Assembly: GCA_024742415.1 (NCBI GenBank)
Contig: JANSYN010000004.1
Span: 267,150 to 331,149 of the forward strand
From: Gammaproteobacteria bacterium
GTDB taxonomy: Bacteria; Pseudomonadota; Gammaproteobacteria; Pseudomonadales; Halieaceae
DNA length: 64,000 nucleotides
Reading direction: 5' to 3'
Within the stretch, counting starts at the first letter, position 1. The number at the start of each line of letters is the position of its first letter. Under the pieces are notes generated by a model. The model made no database searches. It saw only the letters and a program-made list of their open reading frames with translations, and was not told where the DNA came from. Of the stretch, positions 24,015 through 34,511 are shown piece by piece. Both the position numbers and the translations under genes were made by a program.

Positions 24015-25265
24015 TCAGTCAGTGGCGGGCGTTGAGCGGGCGTAAGCTTGCAGGCGCTCGGTTACCGCCTGCAGGATACCGCCGGTAGGCACCTGCAGGC
24101 CGGTAATGCCAACAGCCCTGCCGGCCGCCGCATCCTTTTCAGCATCGCCGAGCATGAAGCTATGCTCCAGCTGTGGCTGCCATTGTGTGATGAGGTCTTC
24201 CAGCATGGCAGTGCCGGGCTTGCGGCAGTCGCACGCAACCGCCAGTGGTGCCACTGTGCCCTCTGGGTGGTGCGGGCAAAAGCGGATGTCGTCGATATGC
24301 GCGCCACACATGGCCAGTTGCTCCTGCATCCACGTGTGCAATACCGTGACCTGCTCCGGTTCATAATAGCCGCGCGCAATACCGGCTTGATTGGTCACTA
24401 CGAACACGTTGAAACCGGCATCATTGAGCGCCTTGATGGCCTCTTTTGCACCCTCGACCCAGCGGAACTGGTCGATCCGGTGAGTGTAGCCCTCGTCGTA
24501 ATTTAGCGTGCCATCCCGATCCAGGAAGGCCGCGGGCCGGCGCAGCTTGTTCGTTAGCTCCTTGCGCGCACGTTCAAGGTCCTGCGGAATACCAATGTCG
24601 ATGAAGTAGCCGCGGTAGCTCCGTCCGATCAAGCCGGACTGCTCGATTAACCTTGGGAATACGTCCTGTTCGAGGGAGCACGGGGTGGAGCCTATGTGCT
24701 CGAGCACGGCAGATTTCAACCAGTACACTCCGCTGTTGATAAGCCCGCTTTGTGGCGTGTCGGGCTTTTCGCGAAAGGCGCTGATAACAGCGCCATCCAG
24801 CTCTACAAACCCGTAGCGGTCGGCCTCCTGTACCGGTAGCAGGGCGACGCGTGCCAGCCAGTTGTCTGGCTCGTTGGCGCAGCTGCCGCGGCACAGATCC
24901 AGATAGTTGAAGTCAAAAATAGAGTCGCCATTGAGCAGCAAAAATTCATCGTGCAGGTACCCGGCGGCGCATTGCAGGGCGCCAGCGGTGCCCAGCGGTT
25001 GCGGTTCCACGACCACCTGTATGTTTGCACCCAGTGTTCTGGCAAAGCTGCAATCTGGCCCGTAGCGCTCTTTCACGACCTCGGCGCGATAACCTGCCAG
25101 CAGTAAAAAGTCCGTAAAACCGAAGCGGCGTAGATTGCACATCACGTGTTCGACGAAGGGCCTGCCACAGACTTCAAGCAGTGGCTTGGGCGTCTCTGCG
25201 ACGGCGTTGCCAAGTCGAGTTCCCTTGCCGCCAATGAGAATGGCGGCTTGCATCACAGTTTTCAT
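24015..25265 (-). CDS. Fused heptose-1-phosphate guanylyltransferase (HddC-like) and heptose bisphosphate phosphatase (GmhB)
   Basis: A 416-residue two-domain enzyme. Residues 1 to about 235 are a nucleotidyltransferase with the GGKGTRLG signature (12-19) and metal-binding NGDS (112-115), of the HddC type that makes GDP-D-glycero-alpha-D-manno-heptose. Residues about 245-400 are a HAD phosphatase with FLDRDGT (247-253) and the GmhB zinc site (Cys330, His332, Cys345, Cys347). Together with hddA-like and gmhA genes at 27.9-29.5 kb this supplies the whole pathway from sedoheptulose 7-phosphate. The two activities are normally on separate proteins. An ADP-heptose role for HldE partners is less likely because a GHMP kinase is present. 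Confidence 0.85.
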   Translation of the reverse strand: MKTVMQAAILIGGKGTRLGNAVAETPKPLLEVCGRPFVEHVMCNLRRFGFTDFLLLAGYRAEVVKERYGPDCSFARTLGANIQVVVEPQPLGTAGALQCAAGYLHDEFLLLNGDSIFDFNYLDLCRGSCANEPDNWLARVALLPVQEADRYGFVELDGAVISAFREKPDTPQSGLINSGVYWLKSAVLEHIGSTPCSLEQDVFPRLIEQSGLIGRSYRGYFIDIGIPQDLERARKELTNKLRRPAAFLDRDGTLNYDEGYTHRIDQFRWVEGAKEAIKALNDAGFNVFVVTNQAGIARGYYEPEQVTVLHTWMQEQLAMCGAHIDDIRFCPHHPEGTVAPLAVACDCRKPGTAMLEDLITQWQPQLEHSFMLGDAEKDAAAGRAVGITGLQVPTGGILQAVTERLQAYARSTPATD

Positions 25266-25433
25266 GAAAATTGGCTTCTCGCCCGGGCGTTATCGCTTTA
25301 TATCGTTCTGCTTGGGCTTTAGTATCAGTGCTTGGGCACTTCGGTACAAGTTCACGCCAGTCAATGCCGGATACAACGACTGCGTGCTACAGGTAAAGCA
25401 GGAGTGCCAGACAATATAACTGCGCTCCCGGGG

Positions 25434-26687
25434 GTGAGCAAGGGGCTTCCTTGCTGCGACGAATTGAATCAAAGCAAAAACAAAAAGTTGCTCTATCTTG
25501 TTCATCGCCTGCCTTTCCCACCTAATAAGGGCGATAAGATATCGTCCAATAATATGCTCAAGTTCTTCTCGGCAGGTTGGCGGGTACACTTGGGTACGTT
25601 CGTCGATGACCCGCAGGACTGGCAGCACACCGCCATTGTTGAGCGTTACTGTGAAGACAGCTGCATCGTGGATTTGCCGCGGCGCAAGAAGATTACCGGA
25701 AGCCTGCACGGCCTGCTCACGGGTAACGCCCTGAGCCTGAGTTACTACGCCAACACAGCGTTAGCCGATTGGGTTCGTGCCAGCGTGGCGCGCGAAAGCC
25801 CCGACGCGGTGCTGGTGTTTAGCGGCGTGATGGCACAGTTTGTCAAAGACGTCATTCCTGCCGATGTGCCGGTGGTGTTCGATGCTGAAGATGTCGATAG
25901 CGAGAAGTGGCGCAGCTATGCAGCAGCAAAACCCTGGCCACTTTCCTGGCTGTATCGGCGCGAGGCTGACAAACTGCTGGCCTATGAGCGCGAAATGGCT
26001 GCTGCCACCGATGTCAGTATTTTTGTGTCGGCGGAGGAGGCTGCGCTGTTTAAAGCCCTGGCTCCCGAGAGTGCTGATAAGATCCATTTTCGTACCCAGG
26101 GAGTGGACAGCGCCTACTTTGACCCGGCGCTGAGTTACGAGAATCCCTACGGGCCGCAGGATAAAGTCCTGGTGTTTACCGGTGCGATGGATTATTGGCC
26201 CAACGTTGAGGCGGTAAAATGGTTTTGCGACCACGTCTTGACCGAAGTGCGCAAGGCAGAGCCGGACTTTGTGTTCTGCATCGTAGGCATGAAGCCCAGC
26301 GACGAGGTACAACAATTGGCCAGGTTACCAGGCGTGCGGGTAACGGGCGGCGTGCCCGATGTCAGGCCCTATCTGGCACACGCGCTGGCCGCCTGCCTGC
26401 CCTTGCAACTGGCGCGCGGTATACAGAACAAGGCTCTGGAGGCGATGGCCATGGAGCTGCCGGTGCTGGCTACCCGCGACGCCCTGGTCGGCATCGTGGA
26501 GCATGCCGGCGTAAATGCACGCGTCGCGGATGAGCCGCAAGAGATGGTCACGCAGGCGCTGGCAATTTTGTCACAGGAGCGCCAGTATAATCGCGCCGGC
26601 CGTGAATGCGTGCTCGCACACTACAACTGGGATACGAATTTAAAGCGAATGGAAAGTTTTCTCACGCGAGACGGGAGTGCGAGTTAG
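25434..26687 (+). CDS. Glycosyltransferase, XrtA/EpsH1-associated sugar transferase
   Basis: About 417 residues with a GT-B fold. The N-terminal mark LLYLVHRLPFPPNKGDKI, the VFDAEDVDS motif and C-terminal LPLQLARGIQNKALEAMAM are characteristic of the 'sugar transferase, PEP-CTERM/EpsH1 system-associated' family. It adds a sugar from a nucleotide donor to a lipid-linked intermediate. The start is uncertain: GTG 25434 is chosen, TTG 25464 is possible, and the frame is open further upstream without homology. First gene of a plus-strand run of four; its stop overlaps the next start by one base. Confidence 0.85.
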   Translation: MSKGLPCCDELNQSKNKKLLYLVHRLPFPPNKGDKISSNNMLKFFSAGWRVHLGTFVDDPQDWQHTAIVERYCEDSCIVDLPRRKKITGSLHGLLTGNALSLSYYANTALADWVRASVARESPDAVLVFSGVMAQFVKDVIPADVPVVFDAEDVDSEKWRSYAAAKPWPLSWLYRREADKLLAYEREMAAATDVSIFVSAEEAALFKALAPESADKIHFRTQGVDSAYFDPALSYENPYGPQDKVLVFTGAMDYWPNVEAVKWFCDHVLTEVRKAEPDFVFCIVGMKPSDEVQQLARLPGVRVTGGVPDVRPYLAHALAACLPLQLARGIQNKALEAMAMELPVLATRDALVGIVEHAGVNARVADEPQEMVTQALAILSQERQYNRAGRECVLAHYNWDTNLKRMESFLTRDGSAS

Positions 26688-27910
26688 TGCGAGTGTTGCA
26701 TGTGCTTGATCATTCCATCCCGCTGCAAAGCGGCTATACGTTCCGTAGTCGGGCAATCATTCAGGCACAGCGGGCCCTGGGCTGGGAGACGCTCCACCTG
26801 ACCGGCCCCAAGCACAACCCGGGCAAGACACCCCCGCGCAATGAAGAGGTAGACGGACTCGAGTTCCATCGCTGCACCGAAGACGGCCTGTTTGCCAGGC
26901 TGCCGATTATCGGCCAGTTGTCGGTGATTCGTGTTCTGACCAGGCGTCTTCTGGAAGTTGCCGGAGGCGAACGCCCCGACGTCATACACGCGCACTCGCC
27001 AGCATTGAACGGTGTGGCAGCGCTACGTGCAGGGCGCAAACTGGGTATTCCCGTGGTTTACGAGATTCGCGGTTTCTGGGAAGACGCCGCAGTCAGTCAC
27101 GGTACGAGCAAGGAGGGTGGCCTGCGCTACCGCTTGACGCGGGCGATGGAGACCTGGGTGCTCAAGCGCGCCGACGCGGTGACCTGCATCTGCGAAGGCA
27201 TTCGCCAGGACCTTTTGCAGCGTGGCATTCCTGCGCAAAAAATTACCATCGTCCCCAACGCTGTCGACGCCAACCGCTTTGTCCCTGTGGGCGAGCGCAA
27301 CCCGGTGATCGAGCAGAAGTGGCAGCTGCAGGGCAAGAAAGTCATCGCGTTTATCGGTTCATTCTATGCCTATGAAGGACTGGATCTGTTGGTAGAGGGG
27401 TTTGCACGGCTGCAGAAACAGCGTGCGGACGTCCGCTTGCTCCTGGTCGGTGGCGGGCAGGTGGCCGATGAACTGGCAGCCCAGGTCGCCGGGCTCGCGC
27501 TGCAGGATAAAGTGGTCATGACAGGGCGCGTGCCTTACGATGAGGTCGAGCAGTATTACTCGGTGACTGATATCCTCGTCTACCCGCGTAAGTCCATGCG
27601 CATTACCGACCTGGTGACCCCGTTGAAACCGCTGGAAGCCATGGCACAAAAAAGTATGTTCGTCGCCTCCGATGTGGGTGGGCACAAGGAACTGGTGCGC
27701 GACGGCGTGACCGGCACGTTGTTCAGGGCCGATGATGTTGAGGACCTGGTGCGTGTATTGAACCGGCTGCTTGACGACGAGGCATCCTGGCCTGCCATCC
27801 GCGACGCCGGCCGTGCTTTTGTTGAGCACGAGCGCACATGGGCCAATAGCGTTGCCAATTTGCAGCCTGTCTATGCAAGACTGCTCGAGGGAGTCGCCAC
27901 AGAATGCTGA
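26687..27910 (+). CDS. Glycosyltransferase, exosortase A-associated (Daro_2409 family type)
   Basis: About 407 residues from GTG 26687, which shares its first base with the previous stop (TAGTG). It begins VRVLHVLDHSIPLQSGYTFR, the start typical of this XrtA-linked GT4-like family. GTB marks follow: HAHSPALNG, YEIRGFWED and VPNAVDANRF. The EX7E motif region is YPRKSMRITDLVTPLKPLEAMA. It is a retaining sugar transferase of the cytoplasmic face. With the preceding gene and the heptose enzymes downstream it forms one operon, so one of the two transferases may use GDP-heptose (inference). Confidence 0.87.
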   Translation: MRVLHVLDHSIPLQSGYTFRSRAIIQAQRALGWETLHLTGPKHNPGKTPPRNEEVDGLEFHRCTEDGLFARLPIIGQLSVIRVLTRRLLEVAGGERPDVIHAHSPALNGVAALRAGRKLGIPVVYEIRGFWEDAAVSHGTSKEGGLRYRLTRAMETWVLKRADAVTCICEGIRQDLLQRGIPAQKITIVPNAVDANRFVPVGERNPVIEQKWQLQGKKVIAFIGSFYAYEGLDLLVEGFARLQKQRADVRLLLVGGGQVADELAAQVAGLALQDKVVMTGRVPYDEVEQYYSVTDILVYPRKSMRITDLVTPLKPLEAMAQKSMFVASDVGGHKELVRDGVTGTLFRADDVEDLVRVLNRLLDDEASWPAIRDAGRAFVEHERTWANSVANLQPVYARLLEGVATEC

Positions 27911-28935
27911 TTCGTTCCAAAGCACCACTGCGCCTCGGGCTTGCCGGTGGCGGCAGTGACGTTGCCCCCTACTGTGACCTGTATGGTGGGGCGGTACTCA
28001 ATGCCACCATTAACCTCAGTTCTTACTGCACCATCGAAACACTGAACAACGGCGAGGTGTTGTTTGAGGCCCATGATCGGCAAGAGACGTTTCGCGCTTC
28101 CTGTGAAGCAGCCTACGCCTACGATGGGTTGCTCGACTTGCACAAGGGCGTGTACAACCGCGTGGTGCGCGAATTCAACAACGGCCAACCGCTGTCACTG
28201 CGCGTCAGTACCTACTCAGATGCACCTGCCGGATCGGGTCTGGGTTCGTCTTCGACGATGGTGGTTGCCATACTGACTGCGTATGCCGAGCTACTGCGCC
28301 TGCCGCTTGGAGAGTACGACGTGGCCCACCTGGCCTTCGAGATAGAGCGGCAGGACATCGGGTTGCGTGGTGGCGCCCAGGATCAATACGCCGCGACATT
28401 TGGTGGCGTGAACTTCATGGAGTTTCTCGACCAGACGCGGGTCATCGTCAACCCGTTGCGCGTCAAGCAGTGGATACTGAGCGAACTCGAGGCGTCTACT
28501 GTCCTGTACTACACCGGCGTGTCGCGATCCTCTGACAAAATCATTGCCCAGCAGATAGAGAGCTTCAAGAGCGGCGAGGGTAAATCGGTGGAGGCCGTGC
28601 ACCAGCTCAAAGCTGATGCCAGCGCAATGAAAGAAGCCCTGCTGCGCGGCAACATTCGGCGCTTTGGTGAAATCCTCGGCAGCAGCTGGCAGGCCAAGCG
28701 TCATCTTGCCGACCAGATCAGCAACCCCCAGATCGAGGAGGTCATGTCGGTGGCGCTGGACGCTGGCGCGTGGTCCGGTAAGGTGTCGGGCGCTGGCGGC
28801 GGCGGATTTATCGTGTTTATCGTGGACCCTGTCGACAGAGTCAACCTGGTACGCGTGCTAAATACACTCGACGGTAACGTCGTACCTTTTCAATTTGAAC
28901 CGCACGGAGCTTCAGCATGGAACGTCCCGACCTGA
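27904..28935 (+). CDS. hddA: GHMP kinase, D-glycero-D-manno-heptose 7-phosphate kinase-like (HddA)
   Basis: A 343-residue kinase of the GHMP fold. Marks are the N-terminal RSKAPLRLGLAGGGSD, the ATP loop PAGSGLGSSSTMV at about 109-121 and the C-terminal GKVSGAGGGGFIVF. These match HddA, which phosphorylates heptose 7-phosphate at C1 in the alpha configuration for the GDP-heptose route. L-fucokinase-like enzymes look similar, but the next gene is gmhA and the fused hddC-gmhB lies nearby. The start overlaps the upstream transferase by seven bases and its end overlaps gmhA by 19 bases. Confidence 0.85.
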   Translation: MLIRSKAPLRLGLAGGGSDVAPYCDLYGGAVLNATINLSSYCTIETLNNGEVLFEAHDRQETFRASCEAAYAYDGLLDLHKGVYNRVVREFNNGQPLSLRVSTYSDAPAGSGLGSSSTMVVAILTAYAELLRLPLGEYDVAHLAFEIERQDIGLRGGAQDQYAATFGGVNFMEFLDQTRVIVNPLRVKQWILSELEASTVLYYTGVSRSSDKIIAQQIESFKSGEGKSVEAVHQLKADASAMKEALLRGNIRRFGEILGSSWQAKRHLADQISNPQIEEVMSVALDAGAWSGKVSGAGGGGFIVFIVDPVDRVNLVRVLNTLDGNVVPFQFEPHGASAWNVPT

Positions 28936-29519
28936 ATTACGTCCTGGGAGAATTCCAGGCGTCTATCGGTGTTAAGCAGCAGCTCCTGGACGATGTTGCC
29001 CTTATGCAGCAGATTACCGATCTTGGTCATCTACTGATCGACCGATACCAGGCAGGTAACAAACTGTTGATAGCCGGCAATGGTGGAAGCGCGGCGGATG
29101 CGCAGCATATCGCGGCAGAATTCGTCAGCCGCTTTAACTTTGATCGGCCGGGTCTTCCGGCACTGGCACTGACTACCGATACCTCGATACTAACCGCGGT
29201 AGGCAATGATTATGGCTACGACCAACTGTTTCGTCGGCAGTTGGAGGCCAATGGCAATGAAGGCGATGTGTTTCTTGGAATTTCAACCTCTGGTAACAGC
29301 GCGAATGTGCTTGAGGCGCTGCGCGTTTGCGCCGCCAAGGGCATCACATCGATTGCGCTGACAGGTGCAAGCGGCGGCAAGATGCGACAGTTGTGTGACT
29401 ATTGTGTGCGGGTACCCAGCGACGATACGCCACGAATACAGGAAGCGCACATCGTGATAGGTCATACCTGGTGCGCAATGGTTGAACTGGCAATGTTTGA
29501 GCCGCCCGGGGTGCGCTAG
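28917..29519 (+). CDS. gmhA: Sedoheptulose 7-phosphate isomerase GmhA
   Basis: A 200-residue SIS-domain protein. GNGGSAADAQHIAAEFVSRF (about 55-74), LTTDTSILTAVGNDYGY and LGISTSGNSANVLEAL carry the sugar-phosphate-binding serines and the conserved family residues. It converts sedoheptulose 7-phosphate to D-glycero-D-manno-heptose 7-phosphate, the first step of nucleotide-heptose formation. It may be a dedicated copy for the polysaccharide locus; a second copy for LPS elsewhere cannot be tested here. The last two bases of its stop and the opposing gene's stop share a CTAG. Confidence 0.92.
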   Translation: MERPDLNYVLGEFQASIGVKQQLLDDVALMQQITDLGHLLIDRYQAGNKLLIAGNGGSAADAQHIAAEFVSRFNFDRPGLPALALTTDTSILTAVGNDYGYDQLFRRQLEANGNEGDVFLGISTSGNSANVLEALRVCAAKGITSIALTGASGGKMRQLCDYCVRVPSDDTPRIQEAHIVIGHTWCAMVELAMFEPPGVR

Positions 29520-30934
29520 GCGATCTTGTCCGGCGCAGGGTCTCGGGTGGTGGTGTTTCTGAGTTCGGCCAGCGCTGCGTTTTGACGTTCCTTGAGGACG
29601 TCTTCCAGCGCCTTCAGCTTGGACAGTGCATCCTCGGTGCGCTCGCGCAATTCAGCACAGGCGTTTTCCATGGACGCTTCGCTGGATTCGCTTTTCGCTT
29701 TCAGCTCTTTCTCCTGCTGGGCAAGGTTTTGCAGCTCGACATCAAGCGCCTGACGCAGGGATTCCTGCTCTTGCTGTAAAGCCCTGGTTGACGCTTCCAG
29801 TTTCTGGCGCACAGCATTTTGCTCGGTCAGTAGCTGGTCCTGCGCGGTATTCTGCGCGTCGTGCATGGCTTGTCGCTGTGCGCCGATCGCGGACACCTCG
29901 TTCTGAATTTCCCTGCGCGCCGCCTGCATCTCATCTTCGATTGCCTGGATATCCGCCTCTGCCTGTCGTTTCGTTTCGTTGAGCAGTTGCTCAAGTCGCG
30001 CGATCTCTTCGTCGGCCAGGCGCCGGGTGCTGTCCATTTTCTCTTGCAGGGCTTCAACCGACTGTTGTTCGCGCTGCTGCTCTTCTATTTCCTGTACGTC
30101 GAGCGCCTCGAGCTGTTTTTGCGCTTCATGCGCTGCCTGAAGGTGCTGTTGTGTCAGCGCTTCCATGGCATTCTGGGCATCGTCACGCAACCGTTGTTCG
30201 TCTGCCCACAGTGTTTCGAGCTTCTCCTGCGTTGCCTCTTCCAGTTCCAGCCGTGTCGAGGCAATCCTGGCAATTTCCTGCGTGGTTTGCTGTTCATGAC
30301 GAGCATAGCAGCGCCGCAACGCAGAGATTTCCTTGACCGATTCTGCACGGGTTTCTGCCGCCTTCGCTTCCAGCCGCGCCAACTCCTTACCCGTGCTGGT
30401 CAGTATCAGATTGGCGCGTGTTGCCTCATAGGACTGGCTAAGCCTGGTAACGCCGCCGTCTTGCAAATGGGTAACATGCTCGCCGCTGTGTCCGTTGGGA
30501 TCCTCATTGGCAGAACCGGGCGAAGACTGGGACTTCACCAGGCGGTTTTTGCTGATTGCCCATACCTGGTCGGAGCCCTTGTCGAGGAGGTCTGCGGCGT
30601 CCTGGTCCGTCCCGCTGGTTGCTCCGCAGCGCACGATGCGGGCGGGTTTGCCGCACTGTTGTACCAGAATAACGGCGCTGTCACTGCGGCTTTTGCCGCG
30701 TTCGCTGGATGCTACCAGTTGTGACAGGCCGCCCATCTCGGTGATTTCCCGGAAGTAGCCTGCGGCCGTCTTGCGGTCCAGGTCGCAGCGCAGGTACACG
30801 GTGTCGCCACTGAAAAGCTGCTCAATAATTTGCGGGTCGTCGATGCAGAACAGTCGGGCAATATTGATCTTCAGCTGCCCGACCGAGTGGCCGGGAAGCG
30901 TTTTGCCATTAAATGTCAGATCAAAGGTCTTCAT
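29516..30934 (-). CDS. Large coiled-coil protein of unknown function
   Basis: About 472 residues from ATG 30934. The first 70 residues (MKTFDLTFNGKTLPG...) form a small domain also seen at the N terminus of varied gammaproteobacterial proteins, with the pattern F-V-G-L-G then an LFxxDDPQ stretch and LDRKTAAGYFREITEMGG. Residues about 175-450 are Gln/Glu/Ala/Arg-rich continuous coiled coil. No membrane segment or signal peptide is present, so it is probably cytoplasmic. I do not recognise a function. An upstream frame to 30994 is open but lacks a ribosome site. It is convergent with gmhA, with overlapping stop codons. Confidence 0.7.
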   Translation of the reverse strand: MKTFDLTFNGKTLPGHSVGQLKINIARLFCIDDPQIIEQLFSGDTVYLRCDLDRKTAAGYFREITEMGGLSQLVASSERGKSRSDSAVILVQQCGKPARIVRCGATSGTDQDAADLLDKGSDQVWAISKNRLVKSQSSPGSANEDPNGHSGEHVTHLQDGGVTRLSQSYEATRANLILTSTGKELARLEAKAAETRAESVKEISALRRCYARHEQQTTQEIARIASTRLELEEATQEKLETLWADEQRLRDDAQNAMEALTQQHLQAAHEAQKQLEALDVQEIEEQQREQQSVEALQEKMDSTRRLADEEIARLEQLLNETKRQAEADIQAIEDEMQAARREIQNEVSAIGAQRQAMHDAQNTAQDQLLTEQNAVRQKLEASTRALQQEQESLRQALDVELQNLAQQEKELKAKSESSEASMENACAELRERTEDALSKLKALEDVLKERQNAALAELRNTTTRDPAPDKIA

Positions 30935-31057
30935 CGTGACCTGCGTCCTGTTATCCAGCTCCAGCCGGGAGTGAGTCCAGCCTGTGTGACTCAAATGCTA
31001 GCAGCAGATTTCTGATATGCGATATCGGAAAGTGTAAAAAAAGAGAAAATTCTCTCT

Positions 31058-31077
31058 GGTTATATCTAGATATAACC
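31058..31077. promoter_or_regulatory. Perfect 20-bp palindrome, candidate operator
   Basis: GGTTATATCTAGATATAACC is an exact inverted repeat with no spacer. It lies in an AT-rich patch about 125 bases upstream of the coiled-coil gene start. The perfect dyad and position suit a dimeric repressor site; a cruciform or terminator is less likely because no T-run follows. Confidence 0.5.
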
Positions 31078-31198
31078 CGGTGCGTTTTTCCCAATGACGA
31101 CCTGCCAGGCCAGGTGTTGGAGGCCGATGCCTATAGAACTTGCCTGGCGATCATCAGAGGCCGTGCAACTGTGACCGACCACCGGACGCCGCAGGGAG

Positions 31199-31225
31199 AG
31201 GGCGCGCGCCTTGGTTGCGCGCCCT
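31199..31225. repeat. GC-rich perfect hairpin downstream of tRNA-Leu
   Basis: AGGGCGCGC and GCGCGCCCT pair over nine bases around a nine-base loop. It lies about 118 bases downstream of the tRNA 3' end (leftward). There is no T-tract, so it is not a standard intrinsic terminator, but it could stop exonucleases or aid termination. Confidence 0.5.
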
Positions 31226-31342
31226 GTGATCTATCGACGCTCGCTTGCGCCAAAGTTTAAGTGGAGGACAGAACCGCAACCGCATGGTGGTGAGGGGCGT
31301 GTTTGTAGTGCGATAGCCATAACGGCCGGGCGGTGAGGGTAG

Positions 31343-31429
31343 TGGTACCGGAGGCCGGACTTGAACCGGCACGCTATCTCTAGCACCGGATTTTGAATCC
31401 GGCGTGTCTACCAATTTCACCACTCCGGC
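31343..31429 (-). tRNA. tRNA-Leu (anticodon CAA)
   Basis: An 87-base class II tRNA read on the minus strand. The acceptor GCCGGAG pairs with CTCCGGT (terminal G-U), the encoded CCA is present, and the D-loop contains TTGGTAGAC. The anticodon stem CCGGA/TCCGG encloses loop TTCAAAA with anticodon CAA. A long variable arm and the T-arm GCCGGTTCAAGTCCGGC follow. All leucine-type features are intact. It decodes UUG. A good promoter lies immediately upstream. Confidence 0.97.
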
Positions 31430-31474
31430 ACGAGAAGGGGCGCTGGGCCATAGTGGCCCGAAAAGCAGCGCGCG

Positions 31475-31502
31475 ATTATAACAACGAACCTCGAAACTGC
31501 AA
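31475..31502 (-). promoter_or_regulatory. Sigma-70 promoter for tRNA-Leu
   Basis: On the minus strand TTGCAG (31497-31502) is followed after 16 bases by a perfect TATAAT (31475-31480). A GC-rich discriminator CGCGCGCTGC comes next, and the tRNA begins about 45 bases downstream of the -10 box. The GC-rich discriminator is typical of stable-RNA promoters under stringent control. Confidence 0.75.
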
Positions 31503-31622
31503 TTATTTTCCCTTAACCTCGCCGTGCTTTGCCTGTAGACTTGCCGCCGGTTTGCCGCTGCGCGGCCAGTAATGATTTTCCTGCCTACGGGCAGTCATCT
31601 GAGTATCGAAGGAGAAAAGAGC

Positions 31623-31928
31623 ATGGCGATGAAATTGGTTAAAAAGACCAGCGAATACAGTATTTTCAAGCGTGGTGATGAGCGCTACGCGGTAAAGGGT
31701 GCGAACAGACAGCCGATCAACGGTGAGGAGAAAGCGCGCATTCTCCTGGCTGAAGACCTGATTAAAGTGACCCTGCCGGCAGAGAAACCCGCAGAAGAAC
31801 CGGAAGCAGCAGAATCGTCTGATGAAGCGTCGGCTGAAGCAGAAGCCTCTGCTGAGGAATCTCCGGCTGAGGCAGCGGCCACAGAAGAAGCGGCCGGGGA
31901 AGCTGAGGCTGACGAAGAAGCCAAGTAG
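31623..31928 (+). CDS. Small acidic protein with Ala/Glu tail, unknown function
   Basis: A 101-residue protein from ATG 31623 with GGAG about nine bases upstream. The first 50 residues (MAMKLVKKTSEYSIFKRGDE...) form a small basic-to-neutral domain with YAVKGANRQPINGEEKARILLAEDLI. From residue about 55 the protein is almost only Ala, Glu, Ser and Pro, strongly acidic and surely disordered. I do not know its function; similar short proteins with this head occur in gammaproteobacteria. A hairpin terminator follows at once. Confidence 0.75.
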   Translation: MAMKLVKKTSEYSIFKRGDERYAVKGANRQPINGEEKARILLAEDLIKVTLPAEKPAEEPEAAESSDEASAEAEASAEESPAEAAATEEAAGEAEADEEAK

Positions 31929-31947
31929 GCTATCTGTTGAGTTAGGG

Positions 31948-31972
31948 AGCCGGCCAAGCGCCGGCTTTTTTG
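31948..31972 (+). terminator. Intrinsic terminator between small acidic gene and queA
   Basis: AGCCGGC and GCCGGCT form a seven-bp stem with loop CAAGC, followed by TTTTTT. It ends only a few bases before the queA ATG at 31976. Confidence 0.85.
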
Positions 31973-31975
31973 TCT

Positions 31976-34507
<2,532 letters not shown>

Positions 34508-34511
<4 letters not shown>

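Larger units (their letters stand above)
30935..31342. other. Intergenic region with palindromes upstream of the coiled-coil gene
   Basis: About 400 bases between the tRNA and the coiled-coil gene, both transcribed leftward. It is locally AT-rich at 31005-31080. It holds a 14-bp inverted repeat AGAGAA-AA-TTCTCT at 31042-31055, a perfect 20-bp palindrome and a GC-rich hairpin, listed separately. No further gene is convincing. Confidence 0.6.

Noticed and set aside
29861..30724. Plus-strand frame of 287 codons
   Set aside because: It is antisense to the coiled-coil gene; the Phe/Leu/Cys-rich product mirrors the Gln/Glu/Ala/Arg codons on the other strand.
31154..31423. Minus-strand 89-residue frame beginning MVKLVDTPDSKSGA
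   Set aside because: It is a translation of the tRNA-Leu gene and its flank, a common false gene call.
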